A stretch of DNA of 64,000 nt from Lentzea atacamensis (GTDB lineage Bacteria > Actinomycetota > Actinomycetes > Mycobacteriales > Pseudonocardiaceae): the NCBI RefSeq assembly GCF_003269295.1, contig NZ_QLTT01000001.1:391635-455634 (forward strand), written 5' to 3'. The position numbers were made by a program, and so were the translations under genes. A model generated the notes under the pieces. The model saw only the letters and a list, made by a program, of their open reading frames with translations. It did not search any database and was not told the origin of the DNA. This document shows, piece by piece, positions 26,583 through 34,410 of this stretch. How positions within the stretch are numbered: position 1 is the stretch's first letter; each line of letters starts with the position of its first letter.

Positions 26583-28145
26583 GTGCCCCAGAAGCAAGGT
26601 CTCACCGTGGCCGACGTGCTGGCCCTGCCCGTGCTGGCCTCAGGCCGGCCCGAGGTCGTGGCCGGCGAGCAGAACCTCGACCGGCTGGTGCGCTGGGTGC
26701 ACATCACCGAGCTGACCGACCCGGCGTCGTTCCTCAAGGGCGGCGAGCTGGTCCTCACGACCGGTGTGCCGCTGCCCGGTGACGCCTCCCTGGTGCGCCG
26801 CTACGTCGACGAGCTCGCGGACGTCGGCGCCGCCGCGCTGGTCCTGGAGCTGGTCCGCCGGTTCCACCGCGCGCCGGAACCGCTGATCCGCGCCTGCCGC
26901 GCCCGCGGACTGCCGCTGGTCACGCTGGCGAGGGACGTGAACTTCCTGGAGGTCACGCAGGTCGTCCACACGCTGATCCTGGGCAACCAGACCGAGGTGC
27001 TGCGCCGGACCCAGCAGATCCACGAGGCCTTCACGACGCTGACGCTGCGCGGCGCGGGACCGGAGGAGGTGGTGCGGACGGCGGTCGAGATGAGCCGCCG
27101 CACCGTCGTGCTGGAGAACCTCGCCCACCAGGCGGTCATCTGCGAACCCGCCGGAACCGACGCGGAGACCGCACTGGCGCACTGGGAACGGCGGTCGCGG
27201 GCCACTCCCGTCGTGGACCACACGGAGGTGCTCGGCGAGGAGGGCTGGCTGACCACGCCGGTCGAGTTCCAGGGCGAGCGCTGGGGCCGTGTCGTCATGC
27301 TGCCGGACACCAGGTCCTTCAGCGCCGAGGACGTCACCGTTCTCGAACGAGCCGCCATGACGCTGACGATCGCCCGGCTCATCCACTCCACCGCGTGGGA
27401 ACGCCGGGCGCACCGCACGGTGCTGCACGACATCGCCGAACAGCGCTACCGCTCCCCCGGCGAGGCGCGAGCCCGCGCCGCCGCTCTCGGCCTGCCCGTC
27501 ACCGACGCCTCGTTCCTCGCCGTGCTGGTCGACGTTCCGCGCAGCGCTGGAGAGGTGGAAACCCTGCTGTCGCGGACGCTGGAGCGGACCGCTCTGGTGG
27601 GCACGCTCACCGAACGGCGTGTCGGCGTGCTGCTGTTCCTGCGCAAGGGTCAGCCCTGGCAGTCCACAGTGGAACAGCTGAGCCGCACCGCACGGGAGGA
27701 GGACGCCGGCGCGGTGGTGAGCGTCGGGTGCGAGGTCGGCGACCTCACCCACGTCGCGCGCTCGTTCCGTGAGGCAGGGCGAGTGGCCGAAGCGGTTCTT
27801 CCCGGCTCCGACCTGCTCTTCCACCGGCTGTCCGACATCGGCCTGCGGCACCTGCTGCACACCCTGCGCGACGACGTCCGCGTACAGGACTACGTCGAAC
27901 GGCAGATCGGCCGGCTGGTCGAGCACGACGCCCGCAACGGCACCGAACTGCTGCCCACCCTGCGCCACTACCTCGACGCCGCCGGCAACAAGACCATCGC
28001 CGCACGCCGCGGCGGCATCTCCCGCCAGACGCTGTACGACCGCTTGCACGCGCTGGAACGGCTGCTCGACCGCGACCTCGAGCTGGGCGAGCACCGCACC
28101 GAACTGCACGTCGCGCTCCTCACGCTCGACGTGCTCCGCGGCTGA
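26583..28145 (+). CDS. PucR-family transcriptional regulator
   Basis: 520 aa from GTG 26583. The N-terminal ~130 residues are the PucR effector domain (LTVADVLALPVLASGRPEVV...FLKGGELVLTTG). The middle is a GGDEF-like/CdaR-type region, and the C-terminus carries the HTH_30 motif (TLRHYLDAAGNKTIAARRGG, then ISRQTLYDRLHALERLL). PucR-type proteins control purine or GABA catabolism. The head-to-head position with the gabT-like operon suggests that it activates that operon. No clear ribosome site precedes the GTG. A strong hairpin follows at 28148-28185. Confidence 0.9.
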   Translation: MPQKQGLTVADVLALPVLASGRPEVVAGEQNLDRLVRWVHITELTDPASFLKGGELVLTTGVPLPGDASLVRRYVDELADVGAAALVLELVRRFHRAPEPLIRACRARGLPLVTLARDVNFLEVTQVVHTLILGNQTEVLRRTQQIHEAFTTLTLRGAGPEEVVRTAVEMSRRTVVLENLAHQAVICEPAGTDAETALAHWERRSRATPVVDHTEVLGEEGWLTTPVEFQGERWGRVVMLPDTRSFSAEDVTVLERAAMTLTIARLIHSTAWERRAHRTVLHDIAEQRYRSPGEARARAAALGLPVTDASFLAVLVDVPRSAGEVETLLSRTLERTALVGTLTERRVGVLLFLRKGQPWQSTVEQLSRTAREEDAGAVVSVGCEVGDLTHVARSFREAGRVAEAVLPGSDLLFHRLSDIGLRHLLHTLRDDVRVQDYVERQIGRLVEHDARNGTELLPTLRHYLDAAGNKTIAARRGGISRQTLYDRLHALERLLDRDLELGEHRTELHVALLTLDVLRG

Positions 28146-28147
28146 CA

Positions 28148-28185
28148 CCCGCCGACCGGCTGGTCCCGGGCAGCCGGTCGGCGGG
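28148..28185 (+). terminator. Terminator hairpin after the PucR-type gene
   Basis: CCCGCCGACCGGCT (28148-28161) and AGCCGGTCGGCGGG (28172-28185) form a perfect 14-bp stem with a 10-base loop, three bases after the stop codon. Confidence 0.8.
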
Positions 28186-28258
28186 CTGTCGGGGCCGGGT
28201 CACCGGTGTTCGCGGGTGGTGCCGCGTGCCGAACACGGTGGTGAGAAAGGAGTCCACC

Positions 28259-28408
28259 GTGGACCATCAGGACCGCGAACCGAACCTCGCCATCGACCTC
28301 GCTCTCACGTTCCAGCCCGGCCACGGAGTGGAACGCACACCGGACGCCGCCCTCGATCAGGCCCCCGCGAACCAGGACGACGGTTCCAGTCTCACCGACC
28401 CGTCCTGA
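28259..28408 (+). CDS. Small acidic protein of unknown function (49 aa)
   Basis: GTG 28259 is preceded by AAAGGAG at a perfect distance, which is the main reason to believe this gene. The product (starts MDHQDREPNLAIDLALT, ends DDGSSLTDPS) is hydrophilic, rich in Asp/Gln/Ser, has no cysteine, no membrane segment and no signal peptide. The C-terminal third looks disordered. It lies after the PucR terminator, so it has its own transcript, and its 3' end overlaps the convergent hydrolase gene by 17 bases. I do not recognise it. It could be a RiPP-like precursor without a visible modifying enzyme nearby, or a regulatory small protein. Confidence 0.55.
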   Translation: MDHQDREPNLAIDLALTFQPGHGVERTPDAALDQAPANQDDGSSLTDPS

Positions 28409-29159
28409 TCCTCAGCACGGCCTCCGCCACCGCGTCCGGACGATCCAGCTGCATCAGATGCCCCGAACCCGGCACGATGCGATGCACCCCACGTGGTGCG
28501 AGAGCAACCATCGCCTCGTGGGCAGCGAGGATGCGGCGTGCCGAACGCGGACCACCCAGCGCCTCTCCCGCCGTGAGCACCCACCACGGCACATCGGGCA
28601 ACGGGTGCACACCACGCAATCCGTCCACTTCGGACACCAGATCCGCATAGCCTGCCAGCTCCGCCACCGCGGCGGCGCGCGCCGGTGGCCGGCCGGCCAG
28701 CCGCAGCAACGGACTCACGCACCGCGCCGCCAGATCGGCCAGTCCGAGCCGGGCGACGGCGGTGGCGAGCACCGCCCCCGGATCGAACGGTCGGCCGATC
28801 CCCGGTGGCGCGAGACTCGGGTCCACGAGCACCGCACCGCACACGCGCGAAGGCCGCAGCCGCACGCAGGCCTCCACGTGCAAGCCGGCGAGCGAGTGCC
28901 CGACCAGCACGACCGGAGCCCCCGCGATGTCCAGCACCTCGTCCAGCACGGCCACCTCCCGCCGCGCCGACGGTGCCTCCGGCGACGGTGCGCTCGCCCC
29001 GTACCCCGGCCGATCGAACCGCAGCACCCGCATCGACGGTGCCAGCAGCCTGGTCAACGGGTCCCAGTCGGTGAGCGCGCCCGCGAGCCCCGAGGTGAGC
29101 ACGACGGGAGGCCCGTCCGCCGGTCCGTCCCCGAGAACATGGATCACGAGAACCAGCAT
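28392..29159 (-). CDS. Alpha/beta hydrolase
   Basis: 255 aa. The oxyanion and nucleophile regions are clear: VVLTSGLAGALTDW, RFDRPGYGAS, nucleophile Ser in VLVGHSLAGLHVE and the catalytic His in IVPGSGHLMQLDRP. It has no signal peptide and acts in the cytoplasm as an esterase, lactonase or similar; the substrate is unknown. ATG 29159 lacks a good ribosome site, so a start a few codons later (GTG before IHVLGDG) is possible. It follows the mannanase gene by 28 bases on the same strand. Confidence 0.8.
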   Translation of the reverse strand: MLVLVIHVLGDGPADGPPVVLTSGLAGALTDWDPLTRLLAPSMRVLRFDRPGYGASAPSPEAPSARREVAVLDEVLDIAGAPVVLVGHSLAGLHVEACVRLRPSRVCGAVLVDPSLAPPGIGRPFDPGAVLATAVARLGLADLAARCVSPLLRLAGRPPARAAAVAELAGYADLVSEVDGLRGVHPLPDVPWWVLTAGEALGGPRSARRILAAHEAMVALAPRGVHRIVPGSGHLMQLDRPDAVAEAVLRIRTGR

Positions 29160-29187
29160 GCCGGAAACCGTCGCGACAGGAGTGCGC

Positions 29188-30201
29188 CTACCGGCTGCTG
29201 TAGACGGTGGCTTCCTTCGAGGTCTGCCGGATCCCGTTGGGGCCGTTGAGGAACCGCTCACCCCACGGCGTGAGACGGGCCGGATCGAACGAGGTGACGA
29301 GGTCGAGGTACTCGACGCCGCCGCTGTTGCCGCTCCACGACCAGCCGAGGTAGCCGAGGCCGCGTTCCTGGGCCTGGGCCATGATCGCGTTCTCGTCCGG
29401 GTCACCGTCCGAGTGCTTGTCCCCGAACTCCCCCACCACGAGCGGGAGCGCGGCGGCCCGGAACGCGTCGAAGTAGGCACCGACCTTCGCGGGGGTGTTG
29501 TAGAGGCCGTACATGTGGACCGAGAAGACCGTGTTGTGCAACGGATCCGCCTTGAGGACCGAGGCCGCGTCGTTGCGCATGATGTGCGCCCAGTCCTGCC
29601 CCCACATCGGCGCGTCCGCCATCAGCAGGTGCCGCAGCCCCGCCGCGCGCAGCCGGCTGATCGCCTTGCTCGTCGCGCTCGCCCAGAACGGGCTCACCAG
29701 CAGGTTGTTGCCGAACGGCTCGTTGCCCAGGTTGATCACGACGTGGGCCTCCTGGCCCCGCAGCGCCGCGGCCACCCCGATCCACCAGGTGGCGGCCTGG
29801 TCGAGGCTCGCGGCGCCGAGCTGGTCGCCGTACCCCGTGGTGTCGTGGGCTTCCAGCACGCAGATCAGCCGCGACCGCTTGCACAGCGAGACGACCTCGC
29901 TGACGTCGGCGGCCGACGTCGGTCCCCACCGCTGCCCGCTGCCCAGCACGACCCGGACGGTGTTGGCACCGAAGGACTTGATGTCCGCGAACGAGCCGGT
30001 CCGGTCCGGGAACCACACGTGCGGGTGGTTCACGCCGCGCATCACGAACGCGGCGCCGTTCGCCTCGACGACCCGCGCGCCGTCGACGTGCAGACCCACC
30101 GCGGTGTCGGCGGAAGCGGGAGACACACCGGCGGCGAGGATCAAGCCTGCCAGCACTGCACGAAGCCAGGTCACAGCGGCGCACTCTATCGACTTGATCA
30201 C
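29188..30201 (-). CDS. Secreted endo-beta-1,4-mannanase (GH5, subfamily 8-like)
   Basis: 337 aa from GTG 30201. A signal peptide (about residues 1-31, ending SPASA) precedes a GH5 domain with FVMRGVNHPHVWFPDR, the opening of actinobacterial GH5_8 mannanases such as Streptomyces lividans ManA. Probable acid/base Glu161 is in INLGNEPFGNN and nucleophile Glu258 in LPLVVGEFGDKH. It should hydrolyse mannan, glucomannan or galactomannan chains outside the cell. No carbohydrate-binding module is present. A start at GTG ten codons inside is also possible. The downstream cytoplasmic hydrolase may be co-transcribed. Confidence 0.88.
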   Translation of the reverse strand: MIKSIECAAVTWLRAVLAGLILAAGVSPASADTAVGLHVDGARVVEANGAAFVMRGVNHPHVWFPDRTGSFADIKSFGANTVRVVLGSGQRWGPTSAADVSEVVSLCKRSRLICVLEAHDTTGYGDQLGAASLDQAATWWIGVAAALRGQEAHVVINLGNEPFGNNLLVSPFWASATSKAISRLRAAGLRHLLMADAPMWGQDWAHIMRNDAASVLKADPLHNTVFSVHMYGLYNTPAKVGAYFDAFRAAALPLVVGEFGDKHSDGDPDENAIMAQAQERGLGYLGWSWSGNSGGVEYLDLVTSFDPARLTPWGERFLNGPNGIRQTSKEATVYSSR

Positions 30202-30272
30202 CCGCGAAGCACTCCGCCGGACGGCCGCTCATCATCCGTCACCTCCGGCACGCGAACCGAGCCGGCGTGCGT

Positions 30273-30290
30273 GGGGCGAAGCAGCGCCCC
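30273..30290 (-). terminator. GC hairpin after the CHAT gene
   Basis: GGGGCG (30273-30278) pairs with CGCCCC (30285-30290) around AAGCAG, and flanking GTG/CAC bases can extend the stem past a bulge. It lies 45 bases past the CHAT stop, before the mannanase gene on the same strand. A second possible stem, GCACGC/GCGTGC, is adjacent. Confidence 0.45.
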
Positions 30291-30334
30291 CTCACGAAGC
30301 ACGGTCACATGAAATCCCTGCCTGCCAAGAAGAC

Positions 30335-32851
30335 CTAGGCCCCGACGCAGACGAACCCGTTGGGCTCGCCGAGTTCCTCCTGGGCCTCGGCGAGCGCCCG
30401 CGCCGGGGGCAGGTTGTCGCGCAACCGGCGGTGCACCGCGATCATCAGCTCCTTGGTCGCGGCGTCCGGGACCGGGACGACCGAGGCGATCAGCTGCGAG
30501 GCACCGCGTTCGAGGAACGTCGCGGCCAGGCCCAGAAGTTCGTTGCCCGCCACCACCACAGAGCGGCCGACGTCGCACGCGGCCATGATCACGGTTTCCG
30601 GGACCTGGTCGAGCCGCTGGACGTCGTAGACGACCAGCGGTCCGTCGTGCAGCGACAGCGCCGAGAACAACGGGTTGTCCGGGTTGAGCCGGCCGTGCGC
30701 CGCGAGGTGCACGGTCCCGGCCGTGCCGAGGATCTTCAACACCTCGTCGACCGTCGCGTCAGGAGGGTTGGCGGTCTGGTGGATGTCCGCCACGGCCCGC
30801 GCTTCCTCCTCCGCGCCCGGCAGACCCGGACCGCTGGCGACGGCGAAGGTCCTCGCGCGGGCAGGACGGTTCGCCGCGGTGTGCCACAGCGTTGCCGAGG
30901 GTGACACCACGACCGGCTTTCCCCGGCACGACGGCAAAGTCGACCACGGAACGCCGTGGAGCACACCGGTCGGCACGACGACCAGCGGGCGATCGGCACG
31001 AGGCAGGAGCAGCTCGTCCAGCTTCGCGGCCGTGGCGTGCAACAGTTTCCTGACGTCCGGACGGGGTCGCTTGGCCAGGTGCCGCAAGGCGAACGGAACG
31101 CGTTCGAGCAGACCGCTCACCTCGGCGACGGTTCCGATCCCGCGCAACGTCAGCCGGCCGTCGACGATCGTCAGCGCCAGCAGGCAGCCGTCGATCTCGA
31201 TGAACTGGACCAGCACGCGGTCACCGAGGTCCAGTTCGGACGGACGCACCGGCTCGGCGGGGCCGCCGGCGGTGGCGCGGAGCAGGCGGCTGCGGTTCTT
31301 GATCCGGCGTTCGAGGTCCACCTGCCGGTGTTCGAGCTTCACCGCGGGACGGCCCTCGGCGCGAGCGAGCTCCAGTTCCGCGACCGTGGCGCGCAGCTGC
31401 GGCAGCAGCGAGGCGAGTTCCGGGTCGTCCGGCGGGCGGACGGACCGGTGGAGGAACCGGCTCGCCCGGCCGCGTTCCGCCCATTCGAAGACGTCTGCGG
31501 CCCTGCCGGTGCCCAGGGCGACGCGCAGACCCAGCGAGGCCAGGTCAGCGCGGTGCAGGGCCGAGTGCGCACGAAGATCACCGGCGCCCAGCGCGGCGTG
31601 GTTCTCGTCGAGCACCCGCAGGCCGCGCCGGGCCGCCGCCAGCGCCGAACGAGGACCGGTGCGTTGACGCAGAAGGGCTTCGGCGTACCAGCCGCGAGCC
31701 CGCAACGTCGCCGGGCCGCCACTGCGTGCGCGGCTCGCGATGCCCAGGTGCGAGACCGCGCGCGCCTCCTGCCTCCGGCGTTCCGCGACCAGAGCCAGGT
31801 CGATGTGCGCCTGCACCACGGCGGCAGGGCGGCCGGCCAGTGCCGCGATCATCCCGTCGGGATCGCTGATGCGGCACGGCTTCCCTGCGCTCAACGCGGC
31901 ACGCAGCACCGTCGCGCGAGCCAACGCGGCGTGGTGGTGCCGTCCCTGCCGGGTGAACTGGGCGAGCGCGGCGCGGGCGTACTTGCCTGCGGCAGCCCAG
32001 TCGGAGGCCAGCAGGGCCGCGTCGGCGAGCAGCAGACGCGTCTCGGGGACCTTGAGCTGGCGGCCCTCGGCACGGAAGGCGGAGATGGCCTGCGAGGCGT
32101 GCTCGCGTGCTTCACCCACCAGGCCCACGGACAGCAGCAACTCCGCGCGGTCTTCCAGCACCGGCGCCAGCTGGCCCCCGTGGTGCGCGATGATCTCCTC
32201 TGCGCGGTCCAGGTGTGCCAGGGCGGCCGGGACGTCACCGCGGCGGCTCTCCACGAACCCGAGGTTCTCGGCGATGATGCCCACGACGAGGTCACGGCCG
32301 AGCTCACGTGCCAGCCGTTCGGCCTCCAGCAGGTCCTTCACCGCCGCGGCGAAGTTGAGGCGCTCCGCCTGCAGGATCCCCCGGTTGACCAGGATGCGCT
32401 GCAGGGCGAGCCGGTCACCGCTGCGGCGCAGCGCGCGCTCGGCGGACTGGTAGTCGGCGAACGCGTCGTCGAGGTGGCCGAGGTGGTAGAGGATCACCGC
32501 CCGCTGGCCCCGTGCCCGAGCGCCCAGCACGGGCACCGCCAGGTCCACCTCGCGCAACGCCGAAGCGGCACGGCCCTGCTGGACGAGGGCGAACGCGAGC
32601 TTCATCCGGCTCTCGGCGGCCGCCTTCCCCACCCCGAGCCGGACCGCACGGCGCAGGTGGGTGACGGCCTCGGACACCTGCCCGGTCTGGGCCAGCGCGT
32701 ACCCCCACGCCTGCTCGGCCAGCGCCTGAGCGGCGGCGTCACCGGAGGCGTCCCCGACCACGAGCGGGGCCAGCGGGAGCACCCGCGCCGGGTCGACGTC
32801 CGCGAGCCGCATCGCCTCACGTGCGGCTTGTAACGCGGATCCGGGCGGCAT
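30335..32851 (-). CDS. TPR-CHAT protein (caspase-like cysteine protease with tetratricopeptide repeats)
   Basis: 838 aa from ATG 32851; an in-frame ATG at 32893 would add 14 residues. About 400 N-terminal residues form repeated helical hairpins of TPR type (AQALAEQAWGYALAQTGQVS; RALRRSGDRLALQRILVNRG). A helical connector follows, then a C-terminal CHAT domain with the dyad His719 in VHLAAHGRLNPDNP and Cys759 in VIMAACDVGRS. The family is separase/caspase-like and cuts specific protein partners once activated; examples are the Craspase TPR-CHAT and proteases that activate bacterial gasdermins. No signal peptide, so cytosolic. It is head-to-head with a subtilase gene and shares its promoter region. 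32851 is preferred because the AT-rich promoter patch lies just upstream of it, but no ribosome site is visible for either start. Confidence 0.88.
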   Translation of the reverse strand: MPPGSALQAAREAMRLADVDPARVLPLAPLVVGDASGDAAAQALAEQAWGYALAQTGQVSEAVTHLRRAVRLGVGKAAAESRMKLAFALVQQGRAASALREVDLAVPVLGARARGQRAVILYHLGHLDDAFADYQSAERALRRSGDRLALQRILVNRGILQAERLNFAAAVKDLLEAERLARELGRDLVVGIIAENLGFVESRRGDVPAALAHLDRAEEIIAHHGGQLAPVLEDRAELLLSVGLVGEAREHASQAISAFRAEGRQLKVPETRLLLADAALLASDWAAAGKYARAALAQFTRQGRHHHAALARATVLRAALSAGKPCRISDPDGMIAALAGRPAAVVQAHIDLALVAERRRQEARAVSHLGIASRARSGGPATLRARGWYAEALLRQRTGPRSALAAARRGLRVLDENHAALGAGDLRAHSALHRADLASLGLRVALGTGRAADVFEWAERGRASRFLHRSVRPPDDPELASLLPQLRATVAELELARAEGRPAVKLEHRQVDLERRIKNRSRLLRATAGGPAEPVRPSELDLGDRVLVQFIEIDGCLLALTIVDGRLTLRGIGTVAEVSGLLERVPFALRHLAKRPRPDVRKLLHATAAKLDELLLPRADRPLVVVPTGVLHGVPWSTLPSCRGKPVVVSPSATLWHTAANRPARARTFAVASGPGLPGAEEEARAVADIHQTANPPDATVDEVLKILGTAGTVHLAAHGRLNPDNPLFSALSLHDGPLVVYDVQRLDQVPETVIMAACDVGRSVVVAGNELLGLAATFLERGASQLIASVVPVPDAATKELMIAVHRRLRDNLPPARALAEAQEELGEPNGFVCVGA

Positions 32852-32926
32852 GATGACCAATGTGCCAGGTATAAACGCCGGGCGTGGCGGCATCGGTTCG
32901 GCGGAAGCTCACCCGCGGAGGCTGAA
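32852..32926. promoter_or_regulatory. Shared divergent promoter of the CHAT and subtilase genes
   Basis: The only AT-rich patch between the two genes is ATGACCAATGTGCCAGGTATAAAC (in part: GGTATAAAC at 32868-32876). TATAAA could be the -10 for the subtilase gene, and the opposite strand reads TTTATACC for the CHAT gene. One compact site could thus control both proteases together. GGAGG (32917-32921) is the ribosome site of the subtilase. Confidence 0.4.
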
Positions 32927-34117
32927 GTGCAGAAGGACGACAAGGACCAGGCCGCACCCGACACGCTCGTCGTGGACCTCACCGAGATCGAGGTCGTCGG
33001 TTCGGTGCTCGACGACCTCGGGATCTGGGTCACCGAGACCGAGAAGGTCGTCGAGTTCGACCTCGCGCTGCTGAAGCTCGAGCTCGGCGGCGCGGCCCTC
33101 ACCGACATCGACCCCGTGCTCGCCGAACTGCGCGCCCGGTTCGCGGGGCGTGCCGCCGGCTGGTCACCGCTCATCGGCAAGAACCGGAGGATGGCGAGCG
33201 TCTTCGGCGCGTACCCGCAGACCAAGAGCATGAGCCTCTGGGACCCGGTGCCCGCCGAGGACTCGCTGCCGACCTTCACCCGTGAGGCGGGCGAGGGGGT
33301 GCGGATCGGCCTGCTCGACACGAGGATCTACGAACACCCCGCTCTCGCCGGCCTCGACATCGAGACCCCCGACCCCGCCACCCGGTTCGGCAAGGACCCC
33401 GGCACGGAGTGCACCGTCGAGGACGGGCACGGTGTGTTCACGGCGGGCCTCATCCTGGAGCAGGCGCCGAGAGCCACCCTCGTCGCGCGGCACGTGCTGG
33501 GTTCCGACGGCAAGGCCTACGCGTGGGACGTGATCAAGAAGCTCGCCGAGTTCCTGAACAACAAGCATCCGGTCGACCTCATGGTGCTGGCCAGCGGCTG
33601 CCGCAACACCCTCGACGGCCGCCCGCCGCTGATCGTCGAGCGCGCGATGGAACGGCTGAGCGCGCACATGATGATCGTGGCCGCCGCCGGCAACCACGGG
33701 ATCGTCGAGGGCATGTCCTCCGACGTCCACACCACGCGCAACTCGGCAACATGGCCGGCCGCGCTTCCGCGCGTCGTCGCCGTCGGGGTGGCCGGCGCCA
33801 GCTACAGCCCTCAGCTGCCGTGGGTCAACTGCGCCGTCCATCTCGGGGAGGACCCGAGGTTCGTCAGCACGTACCTCGAAGACGACAACGTGAAGATGCT
33901 CGACGGCACCACCCACGTGGACTTCTCCAAGGGCTACGCGTCCTGGGTGGGCACGTCCTCTGCCGCGGCGTACGTGGGCGGGATGGTCGCCGCGAAGCTG
34001 GCGGCGTCGGACAAGAAGAGCGCCTACGAGGTGCTGCCGGAGGTGTGCGCCGGGCCGACCGTGAAGGAGTTCGACTGGCAGTACCGCGACGACGGGAGCC
34101 AGCGCATACTCGGCTGA
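32927..34117 (+). CDS. Cytosolic subtilisin-like serine protease (S8 family)
   Basis: 396 aa from GTG 32927 with GGAGG five bases upstream. The first ~120 residues match no domain I recognise and may be a recognition or inhibitory part. The S8 domain keeps the full active site: Asp131 (IGLLDTRIYEHPAL), His168 (VEDGHGVFTAGLIL), oxyanion Asn256 (VAAAGNHGI) and Ser344 (WVGTSSAAAYVGG). No signal or transmembrane segment is visible, unlike normal secreted subtilases, so it works inside the cell. It is divergent from the CHAT protease and overlaps the next small gene (TGATG). A conflict, regulated-death or protease-cascade role is inferred from this pairing. Confidence 0.85.
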   Translation: MQKDDKDQAAPDTLVVDLTEIEVVGSVLDDLGIWVTETEKVVEFDLALLKLELGGAALTDIDPVLAELRARFAGRAAGWSPLIGKNRRMASVFGAYPQTKSMSLWDPVPAEDSLPTFTREAGEGVRIGLLDTRIYEHPALAGLDIETPDPATRFGKDPGTECTVEDGHGVFTAGLILEQAPRATLVARHVLGSDGKAYAWDVIKKLAEFLNNKHPVDLMVLASGCRNTLDGRPPLIVERAMERLSAHMMIVAAAGNHGIVEGMSSDVHTTRNSATWPAALPRVVAVGVAGASYSPQLPWVNCAVHLGEDPRFVSTYLEDDNVKMLDGTTHVDFSKGYASWVGTSSAAAYVGGMVAAKLAASDKKSAYEVLPEVCAGPTVKEFDWQYRDDGSQRILG

Positions 34118-34410
34118 TGGACGACCCGGGCGGCAGGCTGGCCGCGCTGCGTGCGGCGGTGCTCGGCGGGCCCGGTGCCACGGACCGCGACCTGCGCCGG
34201 GCGGCGGCCTCGGGAGCCGCGCCCGGCGTGTGGTCGGGCTACGTCCGCTCCGTGCGCGAAGCCTCCTACCGGGTGTCCGAAGAGGACATCGCGGTGTTGA
34301 AAGCCGGCGGGATCGGCGAGGAGGAGATCTTCGAGGTCACCGTGGCCGCGGCCGTGGGCGCAGCCTTCGACCGGCTCGAAGCAGGCCTGCGGGCGGTGGC
34401 GGAGTCATGA
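34117..34410 (+). CDS. Small AhpD-related protein lacking redox cysteines
   Basis: 97 aa. The C-terminal half (YRVSEEDIAVLKAGGIGEEE, then IFEVTVAAAVGAAFDRLEAGL) resembles helices of carboxymuconolactone-decarboxylase/AhpD-type proteins, but there is no cysteine at all, so it cannot be a peroxidase by itself. Its ATG shares a base with the subtilase stop and its stop overlaps the next start (ATGA), so all three plus-strand genes are translationally coupled. It is probably a non-catalytic partner of the protein encoded next. The family call is by pattern only and is moderate. Confidence 0.6.
   Translation: MDDPGGRLAALRAAVLGGPGATDRDLRRAAASGAAPGVWSGYVRSVREASYRVSEEDIAVLKAGGIGEEEIFEVTVAAAVGAAFDRLEAGLRAVAES

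Noticed and set aside
28259..28408. 49-codon gene as lanthipeptide precursor for the LanC-like protein
   Set aside because: It has no cysteine, so no lanthionine can form, and it lies 16 kb from the LanC-like gene.
30956..32833. Plus-strand open frame (625 codons) opposite the CHAT gene
   Set aside because: No recognisable domain and a composition typical of a shadow frame. The minus strand has TPRs and the CHAT dyad.
34117..34410. 97-aa gene as a gasdermin or toxin substrate of the CHAT protease
   Set aside because: No membrane-active segment or gasdermin-like pattern; an AhpD-like helical stretch explains it better.
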